DNA of 50,272 bases from Candidatus Margulisiibacteriota bacterium (GCA_003242895.1 QKMY01000068.1:1-50272), one strand, 5' to 3'; counted from the stretch's first letter, positions 8,398 through 18,009 are shown. Numbers and translations are program-made. The notes: generated by a model not told the origin, from the sequence alone.

Positions 8398-11340
8398 CTA
8401 CTTGATAATAACAGCATAGGTAGCAGTTCGTTGCTCACCGGCATTCAATACAGCGAAATTACTCCATTTTATTCCAACGATCGGTGCGGTTTCACTTGTA
8501 TCATAGGCACCAAGGGCCGCGTGCTGATAGGTTCTCAAGCATGATGCCGAAGCTGCTGCTGACCCTACAACGTATACCGTATTAGTCGTCGCAGGGAGCA
8601 TATCAGTTATCCCGATTCCCTTAACCGGGCCATAGCCATTATTAGTAAAAGTTATCGAATACTGCACCGTTGTCCCGGGAATAGGCTGAGACGAGAGGCC
8701 CCCTTTACTAGTAGCGTATTGTTTACTAATTGTTATATTTCCAGCAGAATCTTTATTCGAAGAAGGGCTCTCATTTCCAGCATGATCAACAACAACAACT
8801 TGATAATAATTATTTTGAGAGGGGATCACAGAATAATCCTCATAACCAGTGTTGGTGGTATTTCCAATATTATTGGTTATAATCAGCAAATTAGTACCCC
8901 TGAATATTTTATAGGTTTCAACGTCACCGGAGAGGGATGCTCCCCACGAAAGAGAAACTCTCGATCCGGGATGCGCTACAGCAACAAGAACCGAGGCCGA
9001 AGCCGGAGAAGAAATATCATAGGTAACCCCGGTATTTATAGTCGGGATACTGGTATTCCCCACCAGATCAGAAACAGACATAGAGACGTTATAAATTCCG
9101 CCATCAATCAAGCTATCCGAGGTGATCGTGCTGCCATCCCCGAACAAGTCATTACCAAGAATATTGAAGGTATTTATTCCTGCATGATAGGTTAAATTAC
9201 TGGTTATCGTATGCGGTGAATTAGGGTCCGAACTGCCGCCGGTACGCGTGAAAGAGAGCTTAACAGCACCAGGAGAGCAGACCTCCGAAAGGCTATATTC
9301 AACATAAATGGAAAGCTTAGCATAGCTATTCTTCACAGGATTGTTAAGGGTGACAATCGGTGCAGTAATATCCAGAAGAATGCTCATGGTAACAACACCG
9401 CTGGCATTGGCCGCAGCATCCTGAGCATTAATCGTCACCGTATTTGTTCCTTCAGTCAGTCCTTCAATCTTCACCTGCCAGCTCGTAGCAGTTGGATAGG
9501 TCGTGGCGTTTATGGTTATCGCGGTACTGCAAAGAAGAGTTATTACTGACGTGTCAGAACTTTTAGTTCCTGATATGAAAATCGTCACGTTGTTTGTGGT
9601 GATATTTTGAACATCAAATCCCGGAGTTACCGGAGGGGTAGTATCGAGCTGCAACTCATAGGCACCCAGATCTATGACAAAATCAAAAATTCTTTGGCTG
9701 CCTGACAAATCCGTTGTTACATTGCCTGAGTTAGCTTGCCAATTAGTATTTGAACCGGCATTCACAGCCACACTTGTTACTTTTAAATGGAAATCGTTGT
9801 TATTATAATTCACAAAATTGTCCGTTCCGAATCCATAGATAAGGTTCGAAGTAACCATAGACGCAGGCAAGGAACTATCGCTAAAGGTACTGTAGCTTAT
9901 TGTGCAGGTATTAAAATAGCTGCCGGTACCACCGTCAAAACCATCGGCAAAAATGGTATTATATGCTTCCAGTTCACCTCCAATACCAGCAGCGGCAGAA
10001 TTATCATAATAAACTTCCGGGGTATTCTTCGCTAAGGTACAATTAATGAGCTTATTATCTCCGGCAAAAAAAGCACCGCCGCTTAAGGTAGCGTTATTAC
10101 TAATGACCAGGCAGTTAATAAGCTCGTTGTTCCCTTCATAAAAACCACCGCCACTCACCGCCAGGTTATTTTGAAAAAGACTATTTTTAAAAACGTTAAC
10201 CCCTGAGTTGAAAGCGCCGCCATAATCAGCGGTATTATTTTTGACAATAGAGCCTATCAAATTAATTCTTGAGGCATTACCTCCCCCGTAAACAGCTCCG
10301 CCCAAATAAGCTGCATTACCACTAAGAACAGAGGCATTGATTGTAAGTAGCTGACTACTACTATTGACACCTATATATATCGCTCCTCCGGCATTATCCC
10401 CTGAATTAATAACGCTTACCTGTCCATTCATTAAAGTAAGGTTATCGAGCACCCATCTAATAGCATGCTGCTGTAAAATATTTCGAGTGATTCCTTGTGC
10501 ATTAAGAATCACGTTTACACTTGTTCCGGCATTAGGAGATCCCATGAGGCTAATATCCTGAATATCAGGCCATATCAACCCACGATTTCCCTCTCCAGCA
10601 TGTACTCCCGGATAAATGTAAATATGATTCCCCGTGGCGGCAGCATTAAGTGCTTGCTGTAAGGTCACATATTCACGGCTTGTCTCGAATATTTTGCAGA
10701 TGCTATTAAGTATTTCAATATTCCGGGTAATGTAACTACTACTATTTCCAGATACATCTACAGCATTTACGGAAATAACGTTATCGCCTAATATAAGGCC
10801 ATTGATGGTTACAATCCAGCTTGTATTGGTTGGGTACTCAACGGCGGTAATAGCTACAGCTGAGTTGCAGGTAATATTAACGGTAGAGATATCCACTGTC
10901 TTAGTTCCGGAAATTACCTGATCCGTATTGTTCGTTGGTGTATCAAGATAATTTATTAGCGGGACTGCGACAACGATACTAATCGTGCAAGGAATATTGC
11001 TGGTAATGCCAGCACAATATGCCTCAATGACTGTTGTAGTTACAAAAGCTGGTGCCAGAAACAGAAAGTTGGCAGTTCCATGAATATCTGTCGTCACGGT
11101 TTCCGACTGGAAATTTCCGCTGCCAATGAGGATATTGGCAGTAACAGATATCCCGGCAATTCCTGACCCGTCAGTATCAATAACCTGAACATGAACAGCG
11201 CTTGTGCCACCCTTACTAACAATTAGCCCGGCTTCAGAAAAATTAACGGTGCTCACAGCCGCGTAACCACACGAAGACCAGGCAACGAAGAAACTTAGAA
11301 AAAGAATATAAAAAAAAGAACGATTGATCATTTTTCTCAT
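8398..11340 (-). CDS. Large secreted beta-helix/Ig-like protein with DUF11-type C-terminus
   Basis: This protein has 980 residues with a signal peptide (about 1-28, ending CGYAA). An Ig-like domain (about 30-125, invasin/Big_1-like, with VxVxDxxGxGIAGxxVxA) comes first, followed by a short Ig-like unit. Then about 220-560 resembles a right-handed parallel beta-helix. It begins YVTLQQALNAAATGNHIYIYPG and has repeated GGA(I/V/F)Y/F turns and (L/I)INC.(I/L) rungs, as in polymorphic-outer-membrane or pectate-lyase-like proteins. More Ig/FN3 units follow. The last ~90 residues resemble the DUF11 domain of the two smaller proteins and end TYAVIIK. It is first in the exported-protein run and its promoter should lie in 11341-11565. 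Function is probably adhesion or surface architecture. Confidence 0.8.
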   Translation of the reverse strand: MRKMINRSFFYILFLSFFVAWSSCGYAAVSTVNFSEAGLIVSKGGTSAVHVQVIDTDGSGIAGISVTANILIGSGNFQSETVTTDIHGTANFLFLAPAFVTTTVIEAYCAGITSNIPCTISIVVAVPLINYLDTPTNNTDQVISGTKTVDISTVNITCNSAVAITAVEYPTNTSWIVTINGLILGDNVISVNAVDVSGNSSSYITRNIEILNSICKIFETSREYVTLQQALNAAATGNHIYIYPGVHAGEGNRGLIWPDIQDISLMGSPNAGTSVNVILNAQGITRNILQQHAIRWVLDNLTLMNGQVSVINSGDNAGGAIYIGVNSSSQLLTINASVLSGNAAYLGGAVYGGGNASRINLIGSIVKNNTADYGGAFNSGVNVFKNSLFQNNLAVSGGGFYEGNNELINCLVISNNATLSGGAFFAGDNKLINCTLAKNTPEVYYDNSAAAGIGGELEAYNTIFADGFDGGTGSYFNTCTISYSTFSDSSLPASMVTSNLIYGFGTDNFVNYNNNDFHLKVTSVAVNAGSNTNWQANSGNVTTDLSGSQRIFDFVIDLGAYELQLDTTPPVTPGFDVQNITTNNVTIFISGTKSSDTSVITLLCSTAITINATTYPTATSWQVKIEGLTEGTNTVTINAQDAAANASGVVTMSILLDITAPIVTLNNPVKNSYAKLSIYVEYSLSEVCSPGAVKLSFTRTGGSSDPNSPHTITSNLTYHAGINTFNILGNDLFGDGSTITSDSLIDGGIYNVSMSVSDLVGNTSIPTINTGVTYDISSPASASVLVAVAHPGSRVSLSWGASLSGDVETYKIFRGTNLLIITNNIGNTTNTGYEDYSVIPSQNNYYQVVVVDHAGNESPSSNKDSAGNITISKQYATSKGGLSSQPIPGTTVQYSITFTNNGYGPVKGIGITDMLPATTNTVYVVGSAAASASCLRTYQHAALGAYDTSETAPIVGIKWSNFAVLNAGEQRTATYAVIIK

Positions 11341-11565
11341 TATAGTATCCGGTCGGTTCCCGGGGTTAATTCTATTATTTTACAGGTTTTTTTATAATCT
11401 ATTTTAAATTATAATATTAATTATCGATAAAAGTGCAATAGAAGTAAAATATTTTTCATTACTCCTTTACATCACGCCTCTGCTTATAAAAAATTATTGT
11501 TACAACATCCACAAAAATACACGGTAACATTTTTTAATACGAGCTTTTATGGTAAGGTTATTACT

Positions 11566-12429
11566 ATGAAAAAATATATTGTCTGGGGAATATTAATTGT
11601 GCTCATCTCCTGTTTAGGTGGATTGGGCGGCTCTTTACTTTCTGATAAACTCCAGCTATCTAATAAATCAAGACCCAAAGTGCACGGCAAACTCGATAAT
11701 TTCTACTTAAAGCCCAGCGATAATCATTGGACCAGTTACGTCGATAATAACCTGCCGTACATTATTCAGCATGGAGACCTTAATAAAAGGAACATTGCGA
11801 TTACTTTTGATGACGGGCCACAATATGACAGCACTGAAGCCATTCTCACCATACTCAGAGACTTTCAAATAAAGGCAACTTTCTTTGTGGTTGGCTCGCA
11901 AGCAGAGAAATATCCATACCTTCTCAAACAAATGTTCGATGACGGACATGAGATTGGAAACCATACCTTTTCGCATCAACGGCTTACTGATCTCTCAAGG
12001 GAAAAGGCTATTCAAGAGTTAGAAAATACGCGAACAGTAATATTTAATCAAACCGGGTTCATTCCCTATTTGTTCCGACCTCCGGGAGGAAAGTTTGATG
12101 CAGAAACAATAGAAATAGCCAAAGAGCTTAATTATACAACTGTCCTCTGGACAAATAACTCCGGAGACTGGCAGGCATTATCTTCCAATAAGCTCAGTAA
12201 ACGAGTAATTGATAATACCTTCCCGGGAACAATAATTCTCATGCATAACTCCGATAGTTCCTCAACATTATCCGCATTGCCAACTATCATTAGAACACTT
12301 AAGCGAAGAGGTTTTGCATTCGTAACTGTCAGCCAGCTATATTCTCAACAAAACAATAAATCGCAACCCGTTATGAGAACAAGAACCTCTGATTACTCTT
12401 CTGCCCGTCGGCCTATGAACAACATATAA
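11566..12429 (+). CDS. Membrane-anchored polysaccharide deacetylase (NodB homology domain)
   Basis: From the ATG at 11566 this protein has 287 residues. A longer reading from 11497 adds 23 residues before the membrane segment, has no better ribosome site and is less likely. An N-terminal hydrophobic segment (about 4-25) anchors or exports the protein. The carbohydrate esterase 4 motifs are all present: TFDDGP (80-85), the metal-binding NHTFSH (132-137), RPPGG (171-175), a W-containing motif 4 (LWTNNSGDW) and ILMHNS near the C-terminus. These enzymes remove N-acetyl groups from chitooligosaccharide, peptidoglycan or exopolysaccharide; the substrate cannot be told here. It is divergent from the exported-protein cluster and convergent with dprA, so it is a single-gene unit. 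Confidence 0.88.
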   Translation: MKKYIVWGILIVLISCLGGLGGSLLSDKLQLSNKSRPKVHGKLDNFYLKPSDNHWTSYVDNNLPYIIQHGDLNKRNIAITFDDGPQYDSTEAILTILRDFQIKATFFVVGSQAEKYPYLLKQMFDDGHEIGNHTFSHQRLTDLSREKAIQELENTRTVIFNQTGFIPYLFRPPGGKFDAETIEIAKELNYTTVLWTNNSGDWQALSSNKLSKRVIDNTFPGTIILMHNSDSSSTLSALPTIIRTLKRRGFAFVTVSQLYSQQNNKSQPVMRTRTSDYSSARRPMNNI

Positions 12430-12435
12430 ATAGGA

Positions 12436-13566
12436 TCATTTCCGGTTTAAGGTAAACAATTTTCCGGGATGCTGCTTAATACGTCCAATAATCTCTAATT
12501 CTAACAAAGCAGCTATAATTTCGGACGATGATAGTCGGGTAGTTTCGACAATACTATCAATACCGGTTGGTACGCCTGAGAGCAATTTAACGATTTTAAC
12601 CTGGATCTCGTTTAAGGTACCATAATTTAATTCTTTTTCGGGCTGACTAGTTTCTATATTCTCCAAAGAGAATAACGACTGCTGCCTCACAAATGGCTGC
12701 TCTTCAAGAATATCTTCAACGGAACTCACGAGCTTAGCCCCTTCTTTTATTAACTTATGCGGTCCTTTGCTGATATCAGAAGTTATATCGCCAGGAACAG
12801 CAAAAACCTCTTTCCCCTGGTCCATGGCAAGATATGCCGATATCATTGCACCGCTCTTTATATCGCCTTCAACAATCATTACCCCGTCAGACAACCCTGT
12901 CACAATCCGGTTGCGCAGAGGAAAAAACATTCGCCGGGGTTCTATATCCGGCTCATATTCCGATATAACCATACCACTATCAATTATTTCCTCAAAAAGG
13001 CCAACATTTGTTCTCGGGTAAATATGATTAAAACCGCCGCCAAGAACAGCGATCGTTTTCCCCTGTCCGTTCAGGGTTGCACGATGGGCACACGTATCAA
13101 TACCTTCAGCCATACCGCTAATAATCATAATACCTTGACTTACCAACTGCGAGGTCAGATCCATGGTCACTTTCATACCGTAACTACTGCATTTTCTGGT
13201 TCCTACAACGGCAATTGAGGGGATCGCGAAATCGAGGTCCTTACCTTGGACATATAATAATGCCGGAGGGTCGTATATATTCTTTAGTTTGGCAGGATAT
13301 TTCTGATCGAAGTAACTAACGACCCTTATTCCTTCATTGTCCAGCTTCTCAAAGTAATCATAGACTTTGCCGGAATCAAAAAGCTTGAATTGTTCACCAA
13401 TAAACTCAGGAATGTTGAATTGTTTGAGATATTCCTGGTTATTTTTATCTAAAAAAGAGAGAAAATTGAAATCACGCTCGACAAGCTTCCTGAAAACGTT
13501 AATCGTAAAACCTTTTACTTTGAGAAGGATATAAAGAGTATTAGCTAATTGCACTGCGTTTTCCAT
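12436..13566 (-). CDS. dprA: DNA processing protein DprA
   Basis: This protein has 376 residues. DprA loads RecA on incoming single-stranded DNA during natural transformation. The Rossmann-like core shows AVVGTRK (about 119), SGMAEGIDTCAHRATL, AVLGGG, RNRIVTGLSDGVMIVEG, KSGAM and EVFAVPGDI, all standard family motifs. The N-terminal ~70 residues are helical (SAM/HhH-like) and the C-terminal ~60 residues look like the DprA winged helix. The start codon lies 26 bases inside the end of dxr, so translation is probably coupled. It is the last gene of the pyrH-to-dprA block. No other competence gene is in view. Confidence 0.93.
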   Translation of the reverse strand: MENAVQLANTLYILLKVKGFTINVFRKLVERDFNFLSFLDKNNQEYLKQFNIPEFIGEQFKLFDSGKVYDYFEKLDNEGIRVVSYFDQKYPAKLKNIYDPPALLYVQGKDLDFAIPSIAVVGTRKCSSYGMKVTMDLTSQLVSQGIMIISGMAEGIDTCAHRATLNGQGKTIAVLGGGFNHIYPRTNVGLFEEIIDSGMVISEYEPDIEPRRMFFPLRNRIVTGLSDGVMIVEGDIKSGAMISAYLAMDQGKEVFAVPGDITSDISKGPHKLIKEGAKLVSSVEDILEEQPFVRQQSLFSLENIETSQPEKELNYGTLNEIQVKIVKLLSGVPTGIDSIVETTRLSSSEIIAALLELEIIGRIKQHPGKLFTLNRK

Positions 13567-14710
13567 GACTTATTTCATTTACCTTTTCTCGTGTTTCTTT
13601 ATCGATAGCAACGATATCTTCCAGTGACGGATTAGGATTATAGGCATGTTTCTCTAACATTAAGGAGATAATCCGGGGAATTTCTAAAAAGCCTATTTTT
13701 TCTTGTAGAAATAATTTGACCGCTTCCTCATTTGCCCCGTTCAGGACCGTAGGCGCAGAACCTCCCTGATTACCAGCCTCGTATGCCATTTTTAAGCAAG
13801 GAAATGCTTCATAATCCGGTTCATAAAAACTGAGTGCCCTAAGTTTAACAAGATCGACTCGCGGCCAGGAAGATAATAACCGCTCCGGAAATGAAAGCGC
13901 GTACTGTATAGGGAGACACATTGACGGCACACCAAGCTGCGCAATTACCGAGCCATCATTATAGGTCACCATTGAGTGGATGATGCTCTCTCTATGGATC
14001 ACCACATTAATATTGTCATAATCAATACCAAACAACCAGTGCGCTTCAATGACTTCCAATCCTTTATTGATCAGCGTCGCCGAATCTACGGTTATCTTTT
14101 TTCCCATATCCCAATTCGGATGGTTCAGGGCATCACAAAGCTTTTTTGATTTAAGCTCTTCTTTTGTCAGTCCAAAAAAGGGACCGCCTGAAGCAGTTAA
14201 CGTGATTGATTCTACCGACTTGGAATCATTTCCTTGCAGGCATTGCAATATTGCCGCGTGCTCGCTATCAACAGGCACTATGCGGACTCCCTTTTTTCTG
14301 GCTCTTTCCATGACAAGGTGGCCCGCTGCTACCAGTATCTCTTTGCTTGCCAAAGCAATATCCTTGCCGGCATCTATTGCACTCACAGTAGGGAGAAGCG
14401 CTCTCACACCAACAATTGCCACGAGAACCAATTCAGCATCTGGCAACGCAACTAGCGTTAATAAGCCCTCGTCGCCGCAAAGGACCTTAATCGTGGTCCC
14501 GGTTAATTGCTGGCGAAGATAATCCACTTGGTCTCTATCCTGGATACAAATATATTCGGGATTAAACTGTCTTGCTTGCATGAGCAGCAACTTTGCATTA
14601 GAACCCGCAGCAAGCCCAACAACGTTAAATTTATCAGGATGATGCGTAACAACTTCCAAAGATTGTGTTCCAATAGAGCCGGTCGAGCCTAAAATTACTA
14701 TATTTTTCAT
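13541..14710 (-). CDS. dxr: 1-deoxy-D-xylulose 5-phosphate reductoisomerase
   Basis: This protein has 389 residues, normal for the family. It converts DXP to 2-C-methyl-D-erythritol 4-phosphate with NADPH, the committed step of the non-mevalonate isoprenoid pathway. Visible motifs are the nucleotide-binding LGSTGSIGTQ at the N-terminus, ALASKE, the metal-binding PVDSEHAA with TLTASGGPF, HPNWDMGKKITVDSATL(I/M)NKGLE and the flexible-loop region around W and PSM. ATG overlaps the cdsA stop by four bases (ATGA), so it is translationally coupled. It shows that this organism uses the MEP pathway. Confidence 0.96.
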   Translation of the reverse strand: MKNIVILGSTGSIGTQSLEVVTHHPDKFNVVGLAAGSNAKLLLMQARQFNPEYICIQDRDQVDYLRQQLTGTTIKVLCGDEGLLTLVALPDAELVLVAIVGVRALLPTVSAIDAGKDIALASKEILVAAGHLVMERARKKGVRIVPVDSEHAAILQCLQGNDSKSVESITLTASGGPFFGLTKEELKSKKLCDALNHPNWDMGKKITVDSATLINKGLEVIEAHWLFGIDYDNINVVIHRESIIHSMVTYNDGSVIAQLGVPSMCLPIQYALSFPERLLSSWPRVDLVKLRALSFYEPDYEAFPCLKMAYEAGNQGGSAPTVLNGANEEAVKLFLQEKIGFLEIPRIISLMLEKHAYNPNPSLEDIVAIDKETREKVNEISHGKRSAIS

Positions 14711-15522
14711 CGCAGAATCACCATTGTAAGATAATAATAGATTAACGGGGCAATAAAAGACGCGCTGTCCAATCGATCAAGAATGCCTCCGTGCCCGGGA
14801 AGTATCCAGCCGGAATCTTTTACTTCATATTTCCGCTTAATCAGTGATTCAAACAAATCTCCAAGCTGTCCAAAAACACCCACAATCATTCCCATGATTA
14901 TTGCGTGATTCAAACCAAGATAATGAGCGCCTAAAAAGTATGAGGCGATTACTGCGGAAATGAACCCAGCAATACATCCTTCGACAGATTTCTTAGGGCT
15001 TATGAATGGAGCAATTTTATGTTTGCCGAATTTTATTCCTACAATATAAGCCATAGTATCACAAGAAGCTATGGTTAAGACAAGGTAGATCAGGTAAGCA
15101 AAACCATGGTCCAACCCACGTAGAAGAACAAAGTAAGAATAAAACCAACCAATATAAAGGATACCTCGAATAACCACAAAAAAATTATTTTTGCAGCCTA
15201 TAACTTTTTTTAAAAAAACTTCGGTAATAAACCCGAAAACCAGTAGAATAGAAATCAATAAGCTTAATTTAGAATTCCAAAAAACCATCGTTTCTTTCAT
15301 GTACGTCGAAACAACAAAGGCAAGAACGAGTACGTAACCCATTATCTCGTATGGATTTCCTTTTTTATAAGAGGTAATAGAAAAATATTCGTTCGTTGCC
15401 AAAATTGCTACCGCAACCATAAGCATTAAAAAAGGAATGATTCCATAAGGAGGAACATCATAGAGGATAAATAAAAACACTATCGGGGCAACTACAAAAA
15501 TAGTGATGAATCGTTTAAACAA
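14707..15522 (-). CDS. cdsA: Phosphatidate cytidylyltransferase
   Basis: This protein has 271 residues with about seven to eight membrane segments. It makes CDP-diacylglycerol from phosphatidic acid and CTP. The family signature near the C-terminus is present as KDSGWILPGHGGILDRLDS (about 237-256). Earlier SCDTMAYIVG and SPKKSVEG also match the family. The start is a TTG at 15522: the ribosome site GGAGGT sits inside the last codons of uppS, about ten bases upstream, and no ATG exists nearby. Only three bases separate it from uppS and it overlaps dxr by four bases. Confidence 0.94.
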   Translation of the reverse strand: MFKRFITIFVVAPIVFLFILYDVPPYGIIPFLMLMVAVAILATNEYFSITSYKKGNPYEIMGYVLVLAFVVSTYMKETMVFWNSKLSLLISILLVFGFITEVFLKKVIGCKNNFFVVIRGILYIGWFYSYFVLLRGLDHGFAYLIYLVLTIASCDTMAYIVGIKFGKHKIAPFISPKKSVEGCIAGFISAVIASYFLGAHYLGLNHAIIMGMIVGVFGQLGDLFESLIKRKYEVKDSGWILPGHGGILDRLDSASFIAPLIYYYLTMVILR

Positions 15523-15525
15523 AAC

Positions 15526-16242
15526 CTATAGACCTCCGAATCTCCGTTCTCGCGAATCATACCATGACAAAGCCTTCTGATACTCTTCTTTATCAAAATC
15601 AGGCCATAATACCTCAGATATATAGATCTCAGCGTAAGAAAGCTGCCATAGCATAAAATTACTAATCCTGCTCTCCCCGCTCGTTCTTATTAACAGCTCG
15701 GGGTCCGGACAATGCTTGGTATATAAATATTTTGAAAATTCTTCAGGAGAAAGATCATTGATATTTAATGTATCATTTCTGACGTTATCAGCGATCTCTT
15801 TTACTGCGTCAATGATCTCTTGACGAGAACCATAATTAATCATAACGTTTAGAGTAATTTTTTCATTATCTTTAGTTTTTTCTTCGGATCTCTTGATTTT
15901 TTCCTGCAATACAGATGACAGCTCATGAATCCTGCCTAAAAACTTAACACGAACATTATTGTTATGTAAATCTTGAACCTGCCTATCAATCTGTGACTCA
16001 AAAAGCTTCATGAGAAATAAAACTTCTTTTTCCGGACGCTTCCAATTTTCAGTTGAAAAAACATAAACTGAGAGCACCTTAACCCCAAATTCAGCAGAAA
16101 GTTCTACAGTCCTACGAAGTGCATCTATCCCTTTTTTGTGTCCGGCACTCCGTGGCAATCCCCGCTTGCGAGCCCATCGTCCATTGCCATCCATGATCAG
16201 AGCAACGTGTCTAGGTACTGTTTTAATTTCCGGTTTATTCAT
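15526..16242 (-). CDS. uppS: Isoprenyl transferase / undecaprenyl diphosphate synthase
   Basis: This protein has 238 residues. The cis-prenyltransferase condenses isopentenyl diphosphate units to give the C55 lipid carrier precursor for cell-wall synthesis. Conserved region I is present (VALIMDGNGRWARKRG, with the catalytic Asp), then GHKKG, YVFSTENWKRP, the MINYGSRQEI block and the C-terminal IRTSGESRISNFMLWQLSYAE(I/L)YI..LWPDF block. It begins the tight uppS-cdsA-dxr run. A hairpin (16260-16280) lies just before its start codon, and the ribosome site is weak (TAAG). Confidence 0.96.
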   Translation of the reverse strand: MNKPEIKTVPRHVALIMDGNGRWARKRGLPRSAGHKKGIDALRRTVELSAEFGVKVLSVYVFSTENWKRPEKEVLFLMKLFESQIDRQVQDLHNNNVRVKFLGRIHELSSVLQEKIKRSEEKTKDNEKITLNVMINYGSRQEIIDAVKEIADNVRNDTLNINDLSPEEFSKYLYTKHCPDPELLIRTSGESRISNFMLWQLSYAEIYISEVLWPDFDKEEYQKALSWYDSRERRFGGL

Positions 16243-16259
16243 TGCTTAAAACCATAAGC

Positions 16260-16280
16260 GCATACTCTGGCTGAGTATGC
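16260..16280. other. Hairpin just upstream of uppS
   Basis: GCATACTC (16260-16267) pairs perfectly with GAGTATGC (16273-16280) around a five-base loop. On the minus strand it sits 18 bases before the uppS ATG at 16242 and behind the ferredoxin terminator-like hairpin. It has no T-tract on the minus strand, so an effect on uppS translation or mRNA processing is more likely than termination. This is inference. Confidence 0.4.
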
Positions 16281-16289
16281 TTTCGTCAA

Positions 16290-16320
16290 TAAATAGTAAG
16301 GGTTTGATAAATCAAACCCC
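16290..16320 (-). terminator. Candidate terminator behind the ferredoxin gene
   Basis: GGGTTTGAT (16300-16308) and ATCAAACCC (16311-16319) form a nine-base inverted repeat. On the minus strand, the direction of the ferredoxin, it is followed by TTACTATTTATT, a poor T-tract. It may attenuate rather than stop transcription, because uppS has little room for a separate promoter. Confidence 0.4.
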
Positions 16321-16352
16321 TAATCAATTAATTATTCTTCATTCGATGAAAT

Positions 16353-16520
16353 TTATTCAGCTGAAATAGCACTTACCGGGCATGTATCTGAACAAGCACC
16401 ACAATCAATACAAGCATCGGTTATTTTGTATGCATTTCCATTCTCCACTATAGCATCCTGAGAACATGAACCTGCACATGAACCACAAGCAATACAAGCA
16501 TCTTCATCAATTTTATACAC
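16353..16520 (-). CDS. 2[4Fe-4S] ferredoxin, 55 residues
   Basis: This small gene lies in the gap between frr and uppS. Reading begins at GTG 16520 (VYKIDEDAC...) with a strong ribosome site, AAAGGAGG, seven bases upstream, and ends with TAA at 16353. Two cysteine clusters are complete: C9-x2-C12-x2-C15-x3-C19 and C37-x2-C40-x2-C43-x3-C47-P. This is the classical clostridial-type double-cluster ferredoxin. The Pro usually following the first cluster is Ser here. It carries electrons at low potential in the cytoplasm. Its place among isoprenoid genes would allow it to serve the Fe-S enzymes IspG/IspH, but that is only a suggestion. Confidence 0.92.
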   Translation of the reverse strand: MYKIDEDACIACGSCAGSCSQDAIVENGNAYKITDACIDCGACSDTCPVSAISAE

Positions 16521-16547
16521 TGTATATCCTCCTTTATTAAATCTTTA

Positions 16548-17093
16548 TTAAATCTCTTTTAAGTCTTTTTCTTTGGCAATAAGCATATCCTCAATTTTTT
16601 TGATATACTTATCAGTTACTTTTTGAATTTGGTCTTGTGCCCGTTTTTTCTCATCTTCGGAAATATTTTTATCTTTTTCCGGTTTCTTCAATTCATCAAG
16701 CGCATCTCTTCTGAGATTTCTAACCGCGACTCTTCCCTCTTCTGCGATTCTTTTAACAACTTTATCGAGTTCTCGTCTTCTTTCCTCGGTAAGGTCGGGA
16801 ATAATCAACCGAATAATATTACCTTCTGTATTTGGCGTCAAGCCTAAATCTGATTTTTGTATAGCCTTTTCAACACTACTGATTGCTCCTCGATCAAAAA
16901 CCTGCACCGCCACGATTTTAGGTTCGGGAGCAGATAAATTTGCCAATTGCTGTATTGGCACTTGTGAACCGTAATAATCAACCATTATCCTCTTCAGCAG
17001 ATCGGGATTCGCTCTTCCTGTCCTAACAGATGAAAAGTTCTTAATTAGAGTTTCAAGGGTTTTCTGCATTCTATCTTCTAACCGTTCAAACAT
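16548..17093 (-). CDS. frr: Ribosome recycling factor
   Basis: This protein has 181 residues from the ATG at 17093. A TTG six bases further upstream is also in frame. However, the ribosome site AAGGAGG (inside the last codons of pyrH) is seven bases from the ATG and would touch the TTG, so ATG is chosen. RRF dissociates post-termination ribosomes with EF-G. Family features seen are SSVRTGRANP near residue 26, VDYYGSQVP(I/L)QQLA, LTPNTEGN(I/V)IR(L/I), P.LTEERR, and RR(D/E)A.(D/E).LKK with the long helical C-terminus. It is coupled to pyrH upstream. Confidence 0.96.
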   Translation of the reverse strand: MFERLEDRMQKTLETLIKNFSSVRTGRANPDLLKRIMVDYYGSQVPIQQLANLSAPEPKIVAVQVFDRGAISSVEKAIQKSDLGLTPNTEGNIIRLIIPDLTEERRRELDKVVKRIAEEGRVAVRNLRRDALDELKKPEKDKNISEDEKKRAQDQIQKVTDKYIKKIEDMLIAKEKDLKEI

Positions 17094-17095
17094 TC

Positions 17096-17833
<738 letters not shown>

Positions 17834-17867
17834 TCAAACACACTCCTACCTTCAGATTCATTCATGT

Positions 17868-17876
17868 ATTATAGCA
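17868..17876 (-). promoter_or_regulatory. Extended -10 promoter for pyrH (predicted)
   Basis: On the minus strand the sequence reads TGCTATAAT (TGnTATAAT), an ideal extended -10 element 38 bases upstream of the pyrH start. No good -35 hexamer lies at the usual distance, as is normal for extended -10 promoters. Confidence 0.5.
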
Positions 17877-17980
17877 CTAATTATAATCTATCACTGCAAA
17901 GATATTTTGTATAGTAACTGCATCAAATGTAATTATCGGAAAGATAAATTATTTCATTATATATAAGATTAGTGTTGTTT

Positions 17981-18003
17981 TTGAAAGCAAGATATTTTAT
18001 AAT
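17981..18003 (+). promoter_or_regulatory. -10 element giving an apparently leaderless response-regulator mRNA
   Basis: TATAAT at 17998-18003, with TTGTTT 17 bases upstream (17975-17980), forms a plausible sigma-70 promoter. The -10 box ends six bases before the ATG at 18010, so transcription would start at or next to the A of the start codon. No ribosome site precedes the ATG, consistent with a leaderless message. Confidence 0.5.
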
Positions 18004-18009
18004 AAAAAC

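Noticed and set aside
8719-9195. 158-codon ORF opposite the large beta-helix gene
   Set aside because: It is antisense to a clear exported protein with repeat composition; the Arg/Ile-rich product looks like a shadow reading.
10000-10450. Repetitive DNA in the beta-helix gene as a CRISPR or satellite array
   Set aside because: The periodicity is at protein level (GGA(I/V/F)Y rungs); the DNA units differ and no spacer pattern exists.
14049-14522. 157-codon ORF opposite dxr
   Set aside because: Antisense to a conserved dxr with all motifs intact; no ribosome site.
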